Positions 46,793 to 55,430 of a stretch of DNA of 64,000 bases are shown piece after piece (within the stretch, counting starts at the first letter, position 1; the number at the start of each line of letters is the position of its first letter). The translations under genes were made by a program, and so were the position numbers. A model generated the notes under the pieces. That model did not search any database. It worked only from the letters and a program-made list of their open reading frames with translations, and was not told the DNA's origin. The DNA comes from Massilia sp. Bi118 (GTDB lineage Bacteria > Pseudomonadota > Gammaproteobacteria > Burkholderiales > Burkholderiaceae_D). The stretch lies in contig NZ_CAKKMV010000010.1 of NCBI RefSeq assembly GCF_918697865.1, positions 124,001 through 188,000 of the forward strand. Direction: 5' to 3'.

Positions 46793-49079
46793 TAAACAAC
46801 CGGCGCGCGGACGGCGCCGCTTCCTGCTGGGCGGCCTGGCCGCGAGCGGGGTGCTGGTGGTCGGCTGGGGCCTCGCGCCGCCGCGCCAGCGCCTGCGCGG
46901 CGCCAGCCCGCTGGCCGTGGAAGCGGGCGCCGTCGCCCTGAATGGCTGGGTGGCGATCGCGCGCGACGGCACCGTGTCCGTCGTGGTCCCGCGCAGCGAG
47001 ATGGGGCAGGGCGTGAACACCGCGCTGCCGATGCTGCTGGCCGAGGAGCTCGACGCGCCGCTTTCCAATGTGCGCATCTCGCAGGCGCCGATCGACAAAA
47101 TCTTCGGCAACCTGACGGTGCTGCGCGAGAACCTGCCTTTCCACCCCGACGACCGCGGCAGCATCAAGCAGGGCGTGCAATGGGTGATGGCCAAGGTCGG
47201 GCGCGAGCTCGGGCTGATGTTTACCGGCGGTTCGACCAGCGTGAAGGATGCCTGGGTGCCGATGCGCGAGGCGGGCGCGGTGGCGCGCGCGATGCTGGTG
47301 CGCGCGGCGGCCGAACAGTGGAAGACTGACGCCTCGCGCCTGTCCACCCGCGACGGTTTCGTGCTGCATCCTGACGGGCGGCGCCTCCCCTACGGCGAAC
47401 TGGCCGAGCGCGCGGCGGTGGTCGGCGCCGATATCGAGCCGGGCGACGTGCACCTGAAATCGCCTTCCGAATTCCGCCTGATCGGCCAGCCGGTGCCGCG
47501 CCGCGACAGCCCGGCCAAGGTGAACGGCAGCGCGCTGTTCGGCATCGATGCGCGCGTGCCCGGAATGCTGTATGCGGCCGTGCGCATGGCGCCCGTGGTG
47601 GGGGCGGGCGTTGCCTCCTTCGATGCGTCCAGGGTCATGGCGATGCCGGGCGTGCTCAAGGTGGTCGAAGTGTCCGCGCTGCCCCGGTATTCGGGGGCGG
47701 GCGCCGGCGTGGCGGTGGTGGCGAAGTCCTGGTGGCAGGCGAAGCAGGCCGCGGCCGCGCTGCCGGTGAGCTGGAGCGCCAGCCCGCACGCTGGACTGTC
47801 CAGTGAGGCGATCTTCGCCGATTTCGCGAAGCTGCTCGACAGCGAATCGGGATTCACCTATTTCGAGAGCGGCAGCCAGGATGTGCAGGGTGCGCGTTCG
47901 ATCACCGCCGAATACCGGGCGCCCTTCCTGGCCCACGCCACCATGGAGCCGATCAACTGCACCGCCCAGCTCAAGGACGGCAAGCTGAAACTGTGGACTT
48001 CGACTCAGGTGCCGAGCGTGGCGGTGGAAGTCGCGGCCAAGGTCGCCGGCGTCGATCGCAGTGAGGTCTCGCTGGACGTGATGCTGCTGGGCGGCGGCTT
48101 CGGGCGGCGCCTGGAAACCGACATGGTGGCGCAGGCGGTGGCGATCGCGAAAGCGCTCAGTGGCCCACTCAGCGGCCAGCCGGTGCAGCTGATCTGGACC
48201 CGCGAAGACGACATCCAGCATGACGCCTACCGCCCGCAGGCACTGGCGCGCTTCTCGGCAAAGCTGGATGCGAACGGCAAGGTGCTCGCCTGGGATAACA
48301 AATCGGTCAGCGGCGCCATCGGCCACCAGTATTTCCCGCGCAACCTGGGCCTGCCCGGCATCGGCCCGGACAAGACCACGGCCGAAGGCGAGTACGACAT
48401 GCAGTACGCGATCCCGAACCGCCGCATCGCCCACGTGATCGCGGACAGCCCGGTGGCGATCGGCTACTGGCGCGCGGTCGGCCATTCGCACAATGCCTTC
48501 TTCAAGGAGGGCTTCCTGGACGAGGTCGCGCACGCGGCCGGCAAGGATGGCGTGGCCTTGCGCCGCGAACTGCTGCGCGACCATCCGCGCCACCTGGCGG
48601 TGCTGGAGGCCGCGCTGGCCCGGGCGGGATCGGCGCCGGAAGGGCGGGCGCACGGCGTCGCGGTGCACCAGTCCTTCGGCACCATCGTGGCGCAGGTGGC
48701 CGAGGTGTCGGTGGCGGGAGCAGGTAAAGATGCGCAGATCCGCGTGCACCGCGTGGTGTGCGCGGTCGATTGCGGCATCGTCGTGAACCCGAATATCGTG
48801 GCGCAGCAGGTGGAGTCGGCGGTGGTGTTCGGGCTGTCGGCGGCGCTGGGCGGCGAGATCACGCTGAAGGACGGGCAGGTCCAGCAGAGCAATTTCGGGG
48901 ATTATCCGGTGCTGCGCATGCATGAGGCGCCGCTGGTCGAGACCATCATCATTCCGAGCATGGAGCCGCCGGAAGGGATGGGGGAGCCGGCCGTGCCGCC
49001 GGTGGCGCCGGCGGTGGCGTCTGCCGTGTTCAAGTTGACGGGGCAGCGACTGCGCAGCCTGCCGCTGCGGCTGGCCTGA
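46755..49079 (+). CDS. Molybdopterin-binding oxidoreductase subunit (IorB/xanthine-dehydrogenase type), secreted by Tat
   Basis: The product has 774 residues from ATG 46755. The N-terminus RRRFLLGGLAASGVLVVGWG is a Tat-type signal. Family marks: SEMGQGVNTALPMLLAEELD, GNLTVLRENLPFHPDD-type insert, LGGGFGRR, WTREDDIQHD, and near the C-terminus PPEGMGEPAVPP, whose Glu is the catalytic base of this enzyme class. This is the isoquinoline 1-oxidoreductase beta-like (large) subunit. It normally pairs with a ~150-residue [2Fe-2S] alpha subunit and often a cytochrome, but neither is adjacent. It hydroxylates an aldehyde or N-heterocycle in the periplasm; substrate unknown. Confidence 0.9.
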   Translation: MRDSNIQAPEKASKQPARGRRRFLLGGLAASGVLVVGWGLAPPRQRLRGASPLAVEAGAVALNGWVAIARDGTVSVVVPRSEMGQGVNTALPMLLAEELDAPLSNVRISQAPIDKIFGNLTVLRENLPFHPDDRGSIKQGVQWVMAKVGRELGLMFTGGSTSVKDAWVPMREAGAVARAMLVRAAAEQWKTDASRLSTRDGFVLHPDGRRLPYGELAERAAVVGADIEPGDVHLKSPSEFRLIGQPVPRRDSPAKVNGSALFGIDARVPGMLYAAVRMAPVVGAGVASFDASRVMAMPGVLKVVEVSALPRYSGAGAGVAVVAKSWWQAKQAAAALPVSWSASPHAGLSSEAIFADFAKLLDSESGFTYFESGSQDVQGARSITAEYRAPFLAHATMEPINCTAQLKDGKLKLWTSTQVPSVAVEVAAKVAGVDRSEVSLDVMLLGGGFGRRLETDMVAQAVAIAKALSGPLSGQPVQLIWTREDDIQHDAYRPQALARFSAKLDANGKVLAWDNKSVSGAIGHQYFPRNLGLPGIGPDKTTAEGEYDMQYAIPNRRIAHVIADSPVAIGYWRAVGHSHNAFFKEGFLDEVAHAAGKDGVALRRELLRDHPRHLAVLEAALARAGSAPEGRAHGVAVHQSFGTIVAQVAEVSVAGAGKDAQIRVHRVVCAVDCGIVVNPNIVAQQVESAVVFGLSAALGGEITLKDGQVQQSNFGDYPVLRMHEAPLVETIIIPSMEPPEGMGEPAVPPVAPAVASAVFKLTGQRLRSLPLRLA

Positions 49080-49505
49080 TTAGTCGGCGTTGGCCAACAA
49101 CACCCGCAAATTCGCCTCCCGCTGCCAGCCGCGCCGCTCCTCGCTGGACGCAGCCAGGCGCGCCAGCTCTTCGTCGGCCAGCGCGGCCTGCGCCTGCACC
49201 AGGCGGTCGGCCAGCAGCGGATCCGGCAGCATGGTGCCGAAGAAGGCGACCTTGCCGCGCCGCTGCAGCAGCAGGGTAGGGAAGTTCTCGACGTCGAGGT
49301 CGCCGACCACGTCGGCCTGGTCTTCGATGTCGATCCAGACGAAGGTCTTGTCCGGATGGCGCGCGGCCAGTCCTTCGAAGGCGGCGCGGTAGGACGAGCA
49401 AGTGCCGCACCAGGCGGCGCACAGGCAGGCGACGACCCATCCTTCGCCATCCAGGGCGGCGGCGAGCTGGTCGCGGTTGTCGGACTCGAGTAACAAGCTG
49501 GGCAT
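49080..49505 (-). CDS. Thioredoxin-fold protein with CGTC active site
   Basis: The product has 141 residues from ATG 49505. Thioredoxin fold with ACLCAAWCGTCSSY carrying the redox pair WCGTC, then a cis-Pro in VENFPTLLLQRRG. No signal peptide, so cytoplasmic. The CGTC active site is unlike the usual CGPC, as in several 'thioredoxin family' proteins of Burkholderiales. Its stop directly abuts that of the convergent molybdopterin subunit gene. Between it and tsaB lies a 52-base divergent gap. Confidence 0.88.
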   Translation of the reverse strand: MPSLLLESDNRDQLAAALDGEGWVVACLCAAWCGTCSSYRAAFEGLAARHPDKTFVWIDIEDQADVVGDLDVENFPTLLLQRRGKVAFFGTMLPDPLLADRLVQAQAALADEELARLAASSEERRGWQREANLRVLLANAD

Positions 49506-49557
49506 GGGGCGGATTTTACGGCTTTTGGCCGGCAGGCGCCACGGGTTAAAATACGGC

Positions 49558-50280
49558 ATGCCTATCATCCTTGCCATCGAAACCTCGTCCGAGCTGGCGT
49601 CTTGCGCGCTGTTCAATAGCGACACGACACCGGCCGCTGTCAATTCCCGCCAAACCGCCGGCGTGCGCACCCATTCGCAATCCGTGCTGCCGATGGTGCA
49701 GGAACTGCTGCGCGAGGCCGGCGTCAAGCTGGCCGATTGCGATGCGGTCGCCTTCGGCGCCGGTCCCGGTTCCTTCACTGGCGTGCGCACCGCCTGCGGC
49801 GTGGCCCAGGGCCTGGCCTTCGGCGCCGGGCTGCCGGTGTTGCCCATGGTGACCCTGGAAGCGCTGGCCGAAGCCTGCCGCGCACGCAGCGGCGCCACCG
49901 AGGTGCTGGCCGTGCTGGATGCGCGCATGAACGAAGTCTATTGGGCGCAATACCGTTACGCGGACGGCGCCTGGACGGCGGTCCGCGAGCCGGCCCTGAG
50001 CGCGCCGCAGGACGTGTCGCCGCAGCTCGTTCCCGGCCTGGCCGCTTGCGGCAACGGCTTCGCGGCCTATCCGGAAGCGTTTGCCGGCAAGGACTTCGCC
50101 GTGCACGCCATTGGCGACATGCTGCCGCACGCGCGCGACATGGCCGTGCTGGGCGTGGCCGCACTGGCCGCCGGCCTTGCGGTCCCGGCCGACCAGGCCC
50201 AGCCCCTCTACCTGCGCAACAAGGTCGCCTACACGAGCGCCGAGCGCCAGGCCATCAACGCGGCCAAGGCGGGCGGCTGA
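49558..50280 (+). CDS. tsaB: tRNA N6-threonylcarbamoyladenosine synthesis protein TsaB
   Basis: The product has 240 residues from ATG 49558. TsaB is the dimer-forming, inactive ASKHA partner of TsaD (with TsaE) that makes t6A at position 37 of ANN-decoding tRNAs. Hallmarks are ILAIETSSELASCALF at the start, HSQSVLPMVQELL, and GAGPGSFTGVRTACGVAQGLAFG. The next gene, rimI, begins at the base after the stop, the usual tsaB-rimI arrangement. Confidence 0.95.
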   Translation: MPIILAIETSSELASCALFNSDTTPAAVNSRQTAGVRTHSQSVLPMVQELLREAGVKLADCDAVAFGAGPGSFTGVRTACGVAQGLAFGAGLPVLPMVTLEALAEACRARSGATEVLAVLDARMNEVYWAQYRYADGAWTAVREPALSAPQDVSPQLVPGLAACGNGFAAYPEAFAGKDFAVHAIGDMLPHARDMAVLGVAALAAGLAVPADQAQPLYLRNKVAYTSAERQAINAAKAGG

Positions 50281-50754
50281 ATGGCGACATCGCTGGAACA
50301 GGTGGGGCTGGCGCTGCGAACTATGGTGGTTGCCGACATCGACGAGGTCTACGCGCTCGAGCAGAGCGTGTTCCCGCATCCGTGGAGCCGCGCCAATTTC
50401 GTCGATTCGCTGGCCAGCGGCTACGACGCCTGGGTGCTGCGCGAGCCCGGCGAGGGCGCGCTGGCCGGCTACTTCCTGCTCATGCATGCGGTCGACGAGA
50501 CGCACCTGCTGGACGTCGCCGTCAGCGGCGCGCGCCAGGGCAGCGGGCTGGGACGCTTCCTGCTGGACCGCATCGCGGCGCGTTCGAGGGCGATGGGCAT
50601 GGAGTCGATCCTGCTGGAGGTGCGGCCGTCGAACGAACGCGCGCTGCAGGTCTACGAGCGCTATGGTTACACGCAGATCGGGCGCCGCAAGGGGTATTAT
50701 CCAGCCCATGAGGGCAAGCGCGAGGATGCGATCGTGATGAGGTATGTACTATGA
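50281..50754 (+). CDS. rimI: Ribosomal protein S18-alanine N-acetyltransferase RimI
   Basis: The product has 157 residues and is a single GNAT domain. It begins immediately after the tsaB stop. The acetyl-CoA loop is GARQGSGLGRFLLDR; the C-terminal part carries EVRPSNERALQVYERYGYTQIGRRKGYY, which is diagnostic of RimI, and ends with MRYVL. It acetylates the N-terminal Ala of S18 and possibly other proteins. Its stop overlaps the start of the uracil-DNA glycosylase gene (ATGA). Confidence 0.93.
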   Translation: MATSLEQVGLALRTMVVADIDEVYALEQSVFPHPWSRANFVDSLASGYDAWVLREPGEGALAGYFLLMHAVDETHLLDVAVSGARQGSGLGRFLLDRIAARSRAMGMESILLEVRPSNERALQVYERYGYTQIGRRKGYYPAHEGKREDAIVMRYVL

Positions 50755-51707
50755 ACGGATTCGCCGAACGCGATGCCGTCTTCCTGGCGGAGATGGGGAT
50801 TACGCCGCTGTGGACTTTGCGGGATGCGCCGGCTGTGGGTTCCGCTCCGGTGCCGGCTTTGGCAGAAGTGGTTGAGGATGTCGCGGAGGTGCCGGCGTTT
50901 GCCGTGACCGGGGATGCCTTCGCCGAGGCTGCGGTGCCGGCACCGCCAGCGCCCGCACCCGCACCCGCACTCGCCGCCCCGGGCCCGCGCCCGCTGCAGC
51001 GGGTCGCCCAGTCGGTATCGGCCCTTGCGCCGGTCCCGCCCGAAGACCTGGCCTGGGACGACGCCGCGCTTCCGCTTGATGCCACGCCGGAAGAGATCGC
51101 GCAGATGGACTGGGACCAGCTGGGCCTGGCCATCGCCGCCTGCCGCCGCTGCAGCGCCTGCCGCGACGGCCGCGCGCCGGTGCCGGGCACGGGATCGAAG
51201 ACCGCGCGCTGGCTGGTGGCGGCCGGCGCCTCGACCGCCGCCGACGAGAAGGTCCGCATCCCGCTGGCCGGCGATTCCGGCAAGCTGCTGGACAACATGC
51301 TGGCCGCGGTGGAGCTGTCGCGCGAGCGCGATGTCTACATCACCAACCTGATCAAGTGCCGTCCGACCACGCCGGCCGGCGGCGAACGCGCGCCGACGGC
51401 GGCGGAAGCGGCGGCCTGCCGCCCCTATCTCGAACGCGAGCTGGCGCTGACCGGGGCCGGCACCGTGCTGACCCTGGGCCAGATCGCCGCCAACACCCTG
51501 CTGGGACGCCCGCTGGCGGAGCCGCTGGCCAGCGTGCGCGGCAAGGCTTATCCGCTGCAAAGCGCCCCGGCGACGCTGGTCGCGACCCTGCATCCGGGCG
51601 AACTGCTGCGGCGCGGCGCTGACAAAGCGCTGGCCTGGGCCGACTTGTGCCGGGCCCGCGCAGCGGGCGGATCCGCAGCTGGAACGCATGGTGCGGGACG
51701 CGGCTGA
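50751..51707 (+). CDS. Family-4-like uracil-DNA glycosylase with long N-terminal extension
   Basis: The product has 318 residues. The first ~125 residues are an Ala/Pro-rich linker with GITPLWTLRD at the start. The glycosylase domain follows. The four iron-sulfur Cys of the family are visible: C131 and C134 (CRRC), C203 (KCRPT) and C223 (ACRPY), with expected spacing. NLIKCRP and the C-terminal HPGELLR (HPS-type) motif are present. The first catalytic motif, normally GExPGxxED..G.PFVG, is instead AAGASTAADEKVRIPLAG, so catalysis may be weak or changed. The start overlaps rimI; the gene overlaps the DUF1853 gene by 20 bases. Confidence 0.85.
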   Translation: MNGFAERDAVFLAEMGITPLWTLRDAPAVGSAPVPALAEVVEDVAEVPAFAVTGDAFAEAAVPAPPAPAPAPALAAPGPRPLQRVAQSVSALAPVPPEDLAWDDAALPLDATPEEIAQMDWDQLGLAIAACRRCSACRDGRAPVPGTGSKTARWLVAAGASTAADEKVRIPLAGDSGKLLDNMLAAVELSRERDVYITNLIKCRPTTPAGGERAPTAAEAAACRPYLERELALTGAGTVLTLGQIAANTLLGRPLAEPLASVRGKAYPLQSAPATLVATLHPGELLRRGADKALAWADLCRARAAGGSAAGTHGAGRG

Positions 51708-52647
51708 CAACTACCAGGCTTGCTTCGAGCGCCGCTGGGGCCACCTGCGGCGCGCCCGGGTGCGGGCCCTGGCCTGGCTGCTGGACGCGCCCGACCTGCT
51801 CGACATCCACGATCCGCATTGGGAAGGACGCATCGCCACGCTGGGGCCGATGAGGCCCGAGACCGAGCGCTGGCTGGCGGCGCTGGACCAGGATCCGTCC
51901 GCGCTCGACGCTGCACTGGGCGCCAAGGTGACTACGCGTCTCGGCCTGTATGCCGAAAAGCTGATGGCCTTTTATTTCGCCGAGCAGGGCAGGCTGGTCG
52001 CCCATGGCCTGCAGGTGCGGGCCGCGCGCGACGACACCATCGGCGAATTCGACTTCCTGCTCGATGCCGGCCAGGAGGGGCTCGAGCACATCGAGTTCGC
52101 GACCAAGTTCTATCTGCTGCAGGGCGAAGTTCATGGCGACATCGCAGCCAGCTTCGATCAGTTCGTCGGCCCCAACCTGGCCGACAGCCTGGGCCGCAAG
52201 ATGCGCAAGGTGTTCGAGCGCCAGCTGAAGCTCGGCTCGCATCCGGCCGCCCAGGCGGTGCTGCCGCGGCCCGTCACGGTCGCCCGCGCCCTGGTGAAAG
52301 GCTGGCTGTTCTACCCGGCCGGGACCTATTTTGCGATGGACGGCATCACGGCCGGCCACTGCCGCGGCTTCTGGTGCACGCTGTCCGAGCTCGCGCAGAT
52401 GGAGGAAGACCGCTTCCTGATCCTGCCGCGCCTGCAATGGCTGCCGCCTTTCCGCGCCTCCTCCGCCACCTGGATGCTGGACCGCGCCCAGTTGCTGGCC
52501 GAGCTGGACGACCACTTCGCCGCCTCGAGCACGCCAGTCCTGATCGCGGTCGTACGCGAAGAGCCCGGCAGCATCGTCGAAACCGAGCGCGGCTTCATCG
52601 TCCCCGACGACTGGCGCGAACGCGCCGACGCCCGCCTGCACCCCTGA
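51688..52647 (+). CDS. DUF1853 protein
   Basis: The product has 319 residues. The family blocks KLMAFYFAEQGRLVAHGLQV, IGEFDFLLD and IEFATKFYLLQG (E and K typical of a PD-(D/E)XK-like core) are seen, then DQFVGPNLADSLGRKM, GWLFYPAG and LPRLQWLPP. DUF1853 is uncharacterised; the (E)-x-(E/K) layout suggests a nuclease-like fold, which is inference. It is the last gene of the tsaB-rimI-UDG run and ends at a repeat element. Confidence 0.85.
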   Translation: MVRDAADNYQACFERRWGHLRRARVRALAWLLDAPDLLDIHDPHWEGRIATLGPMRPETERWLAALDQDPSALDAALGAKVTTRLGLYAEKLMAFYFAEQGRLVAHGLQVRAARDDTIGEFDFLLDAGQEGLEHIEFATKFYLLQGEVHGDIAASFDQFVGPNLADSLGRKMRKVFERQLKLGSHPAAQAVLPRPVTVARALVKGWLFYPAGTYFAMDGITAGHCRGFWCTLSELAQMEEDRFLILPRLQWLPPFRASSATWMLDRAQLLAELDDHFAASSTPVLIAVVREEPGSIVETERGFIVPDDWRERADARLHP

Positions 52648-52884
52648 ATTCGGGGTCAGAGCACTTTTTCCCGATAATTCGGGGTCAGACCACTTTTTGA
52701 AGAAATAGCCGCGCAGTAGAGACCGCGCGGTCGTAGCTACGCGTTCTGACAGATTCTGTCAAAACGATGCAGAAAATGAAATAAAATTTCGAGAGTTGTC
52801 GAGCGAGCACTTCACCGGGCAATTGCCCAGAAAAGTGCTCTGACCCCGAATTTAAGCGGAAATGTGCTCTGACCCCGAATTAAG
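52646..52884. repeat. MITE-like element with doubled GGGGTCAGA arms between convergent genes
   Basis: At the left, AATTCGGGGTCAGAGCACTTTTTC (52647-52670) and AATTCGGGGTCAGACCACTTTTTG (52677-52700) are tandem copies. At the right, AAAAGTGCTCTGACCCCGAATTT (52831-52853) and a second copy ending CGAATTAA (52862-52883) are their inverse. The centre contains palindromes GACCGCGCGGTC (52721-52732) and GGGCAATTGCCC (52818-52829). No ORF of note is inside. It fills the entire gap between DUF1853 and lplT and shares GGGGTCAGA with the element at 42811. Confidence 0.7.
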
Positions 52885-54147
52885 TCAGTGCTTGTGCTCG
52901 CCAATCAGCGCCAGCGAGTCGTGCTCGCGCTGGTTGGCGGCGTGGCGGCGGCCGATCAGGTACATCAGGCCGGCGAGAGCGAAGCCGAACAGGATGATGA
53001 TGACGTTCATGTCCAGGTGCAGGGTGAGCATGATGGCGTACACGGCCATCATGGTCAGGATCGACAGGTTCTCGTTGAAATTCTGCACAGCGATCGAGTG
53101 GCCGGCGCTCATCAGCACGTGGCCGCGGTGCTGGAGCAGGGCATTCATCGGCACCACGAAGAAGCCCGACAGCAGGCCGATGAGCAGCAGCAGCGGCGTG
53201 GCGATGGTCACCGAATACACCAGGGTCATGCTCATCACGACGATGCCCATGATGATGCCGAGCGGGATCACGGTCAGCGATTTCCTCAGCGGGATCATCT
53301 TGGCGGCCATCGCGGCGCCCACCGCCACGCCCACCGCCAGCACGCCGATCAGGGTGGTGGCTTTGTCGAGCGGCATGTGCAGCGAGCGCTTGGCCCACTC
53401 CAGCAAGATGAGTTGCAGCGACGCGCCGGCGCCCCAGAACAGGGTCGTTACCGCCAGCGAGATCTGGCCCAGCTTGTCCTTCCACAGCGTGGCCGAACAC
53501 TCGGCAAAGTCGGCGATCAGCTTGACCGGATTGCGTTCCTGGTGCTCGTAGCGGGCGCCGGTGTCCGGAATGCGCAGGTTGAACACGGCGGCCACCGCAT
53601 ACACGGCAATCAGCACCGCCAGCGAAGCCTTGACCGGGGTGTCGATGCCGGTCTCCAGGACCGGGAAGTCGAGCGTCATCAGCCAGGCGCCGCCATGGAC
53701 GCTGACCAGGGCGCCGCCCATCACGGTGCCGAGGATGATGGACATGACGGTCAGGCCCTCGATCCAGCCGTTGGCCGCCACCAGCTTCTCGGCCGGCAGC
53801 AGTTCGGTGAGGATGCCGTATTTGGCCGGCGAATACACGGCCGCGCCGAAGCCGACCACGGCGCAGGCGATCAGCGGGTGCACGCCAAAGAAGATGAGCG
53901 AGCAGCCGAACACCTTGATCAGGTTGGCGATGAACATCACGCGGCCCTTCGGCATCGAATCGGCGAACGCGCCGACGAAAGCAGCCAGCAGGACGTAGAA
54001 CAGCACGAACGACAGCTTCAGCAGGGGCGTCAGGGAGGGCGGGGCTTTCATCGCCGTCAGCAGACCGATCGCCACAAAAATCAGTGCGTTATCTGCAAGC
54101 GACGAGAAAAACTGCGCCGCCATGATGGTATAAAAACCACGATTCAT
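52885..54147 (-). CDS. lplT: Lysophospholipid transporter LplT (MFS)
   Basis: The product has 420 residues from ATG 54147 (MNRGFYTIMAAQFFSSLADN), the exact start of LplT proteins. About 12 membrane helices; the loop VYSPAKYGILTELLPAEKLVAANGWIE is characteristic. LplT flips lysophospholipids across the inner membrane for re-acylation by Aas. No aas gene is adjacent, unlike enterobacteria. It is divergent from alr with a 160-base gap that contains a direct repeat (TTGGCGCTAA twice, near 54246-54266). Confidence 0.92.
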   Translation of the reverse strand: MNRGFYTIMAAQFFSSLADNALIFVAIGLLTAMKAPPSLTPLLKLSFVLFYVLLAAFVGAFADSMPKGRVMFIANLIKVFGCSLIFFGVHPLIACAVVGFGAAVYSPAKYGILTELLPAEKLVAANGWIEGLTVMSIILGTVMGGALVSVHGGAWLMTLDFPVLETGIDTPVKASLAVLIAVYAVAAVFNLRIPDTGARYEHQERNPVKLIADFAECSATLWKDKLGQISLAVTTLFWGAGASLQLILLEWAKRSLHMPLDKATTLIGVLAVGVAVGAAMAAKMIPLRKSLTVIPLGIIMGIVVMSMTLVYSVTIATPLLLLIGLLSGFFVVPMNALLQHRGHVLMSAGHSIAVQNFNENLSILTMMAVYAIMLTLHLDMNVIIILFGFALAGLMYLIGRRHAANQREHDSLALIGEHKH

Positions 54148-54307
54148 TCGAGACGTTCTAAAAACAGTGTGGGTTGCTTTATACCATGAAAGGCCGCCAG
54201 TCCAAAGAAATCGACAATGCCCCGTTTCAACAGCGGACGCCAAGTTGGCGCTAACTTGGCGCTAAAATAGCACTTCTGTTCGACAGTCGCGCCCCCATCT
54301 TACTCCC

Positions 54308-55414
54308 ATGCCACGTCCCCTCCACGCCATCATCCATCTCGACGCCATGCAGCACAACCTGGCACGGGCGCGCGCCTGCGCGCCGACAGCCAGGGCCTGG
54401 GCGGTGGTCAAGGCGAATGCCTACGGCCACGGCCTGGAACGCGGCATGCGCGGCTTCGCGCAGGCCGATGGCCTGGCCCTGATCGAGACCGAGAACGCCC
54501 TGCGCCTGCGCGAACTGGGCTGGGTCAAGCCGATCCTCTTATTAGAGGGAATCTTCGACGCGGCCGACGTGCCGCTGCTGGCCGAGCACGATATCAACAG
54601 CACCGTGCACTGCATCGAGCAGATCAAGATCCTGGAATACACCCAGCTCTACCGCCCGATCGACGTCCACCTCAAAATGAACACGGGCATGAACCGGCTC
54701 GGCTTCCGCCCGGACGAGTACGCGGCCGCCTACAAGCGCCTGCGCGCGATCCCGGGCATCCGCAACATCACCCTGATGACGCACTTCGCCAATGCTGACG
54801 AGCTCCAGAACCCGCGCCTGTCGATCGCCGAGCAGGTGCGCCGCTTCCGCGAGGGCGCCGAGGGCCTGGAAGGGCAGCGCAGCCTGTCGAATTCGGGCGG
54901 GGTGCTGCACCAGGCAGCACTGTCCAAGGAACTGCACAACGACTGGGTGCGTCCCGGCGTGATGCTGTACGGCGGCACCCCGGGCGGCGGCGTCACGGCG
55001 CGCGAATACGGCCTGTTGCCAACCATGACCCTGAAATCCGAGATCATCGGCATCCAGCAGTTGCAAAAGGGCGATACGGTCGGCTATGGCAGCCGCTTCG
55101 AGGCGCCGGGCCCGATGACGGTGGGCGTGGTGGCCTGCGGCTATGCCGACGGCTACCCGCGCCACGCCGAGCACGGTACCCCGGTGCTGGTCGACGGCGT
55201 GAAGACCCGCCTGGTCGGCCGCGTCTCGATGGACATGATGACCGTCGACCTGACGCCCATCGCCAACGCCCGCGTGGGCAGCAAGGTCACCCTGTGGGGC
55301 GACGGGCTGCCGATCGACGAGGTGGCGAACAGCGCCGGCACGATCGGCTATGAATTGATGTGCGCCCTGGCGCCGCGCGTCCGCGTGGCAGAGGGCCGCG
55401 TAGGCACCGACTAA
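54308..55414 (+). CDS. alr: Alanine racemase Alr
   Basis: The product has 368 residues. PLP Lys lies in VVKANAYGHG (about K35) and the catalytic Tyr in the GYGSRFEAPGPMTVGVVACGYADGYPR block; SMDMMTVDL follows. It interconverts L- and D-alanine for peptidoglycan. The family length is normal (~360). It is followed by radA 16 bases on; the pair is conserved in this group. Confidence 0.95.
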   Translation: MPRPLHAIIHLDAMQHNLARARACAPTARAWAVVKANAYGHGLERGMRGFAQADGLALIETENALRLRELGWVKPILLLEGIFDAADVPLLAEHDINSTVHCIEQIKILEYTQLYRPIDVHLKMNTGMNRLGFRPDEYAAAYKRLRAIPGIRNITLMTHFANADELQNPRLSIAEQVRRFREGAEGLEGQRSLSNSGGVLHQAALSKELHNDWVRPGVMLYGGTPGGGVTAREYGLLPTMTLKSEIIGIQQLQKGDTVGYGSRFEAPGPMTVGVVACGYADGYPRHAEHGTPVLVDGVKTRLVGRVSMDMMTVDLTPIANARVGSKVTLWGDGLPIDEVANSAGTIGYELMCALAPRVRVAEGRVGTD

Positions 55415-55430
55415 ACCATATATATAAGCA

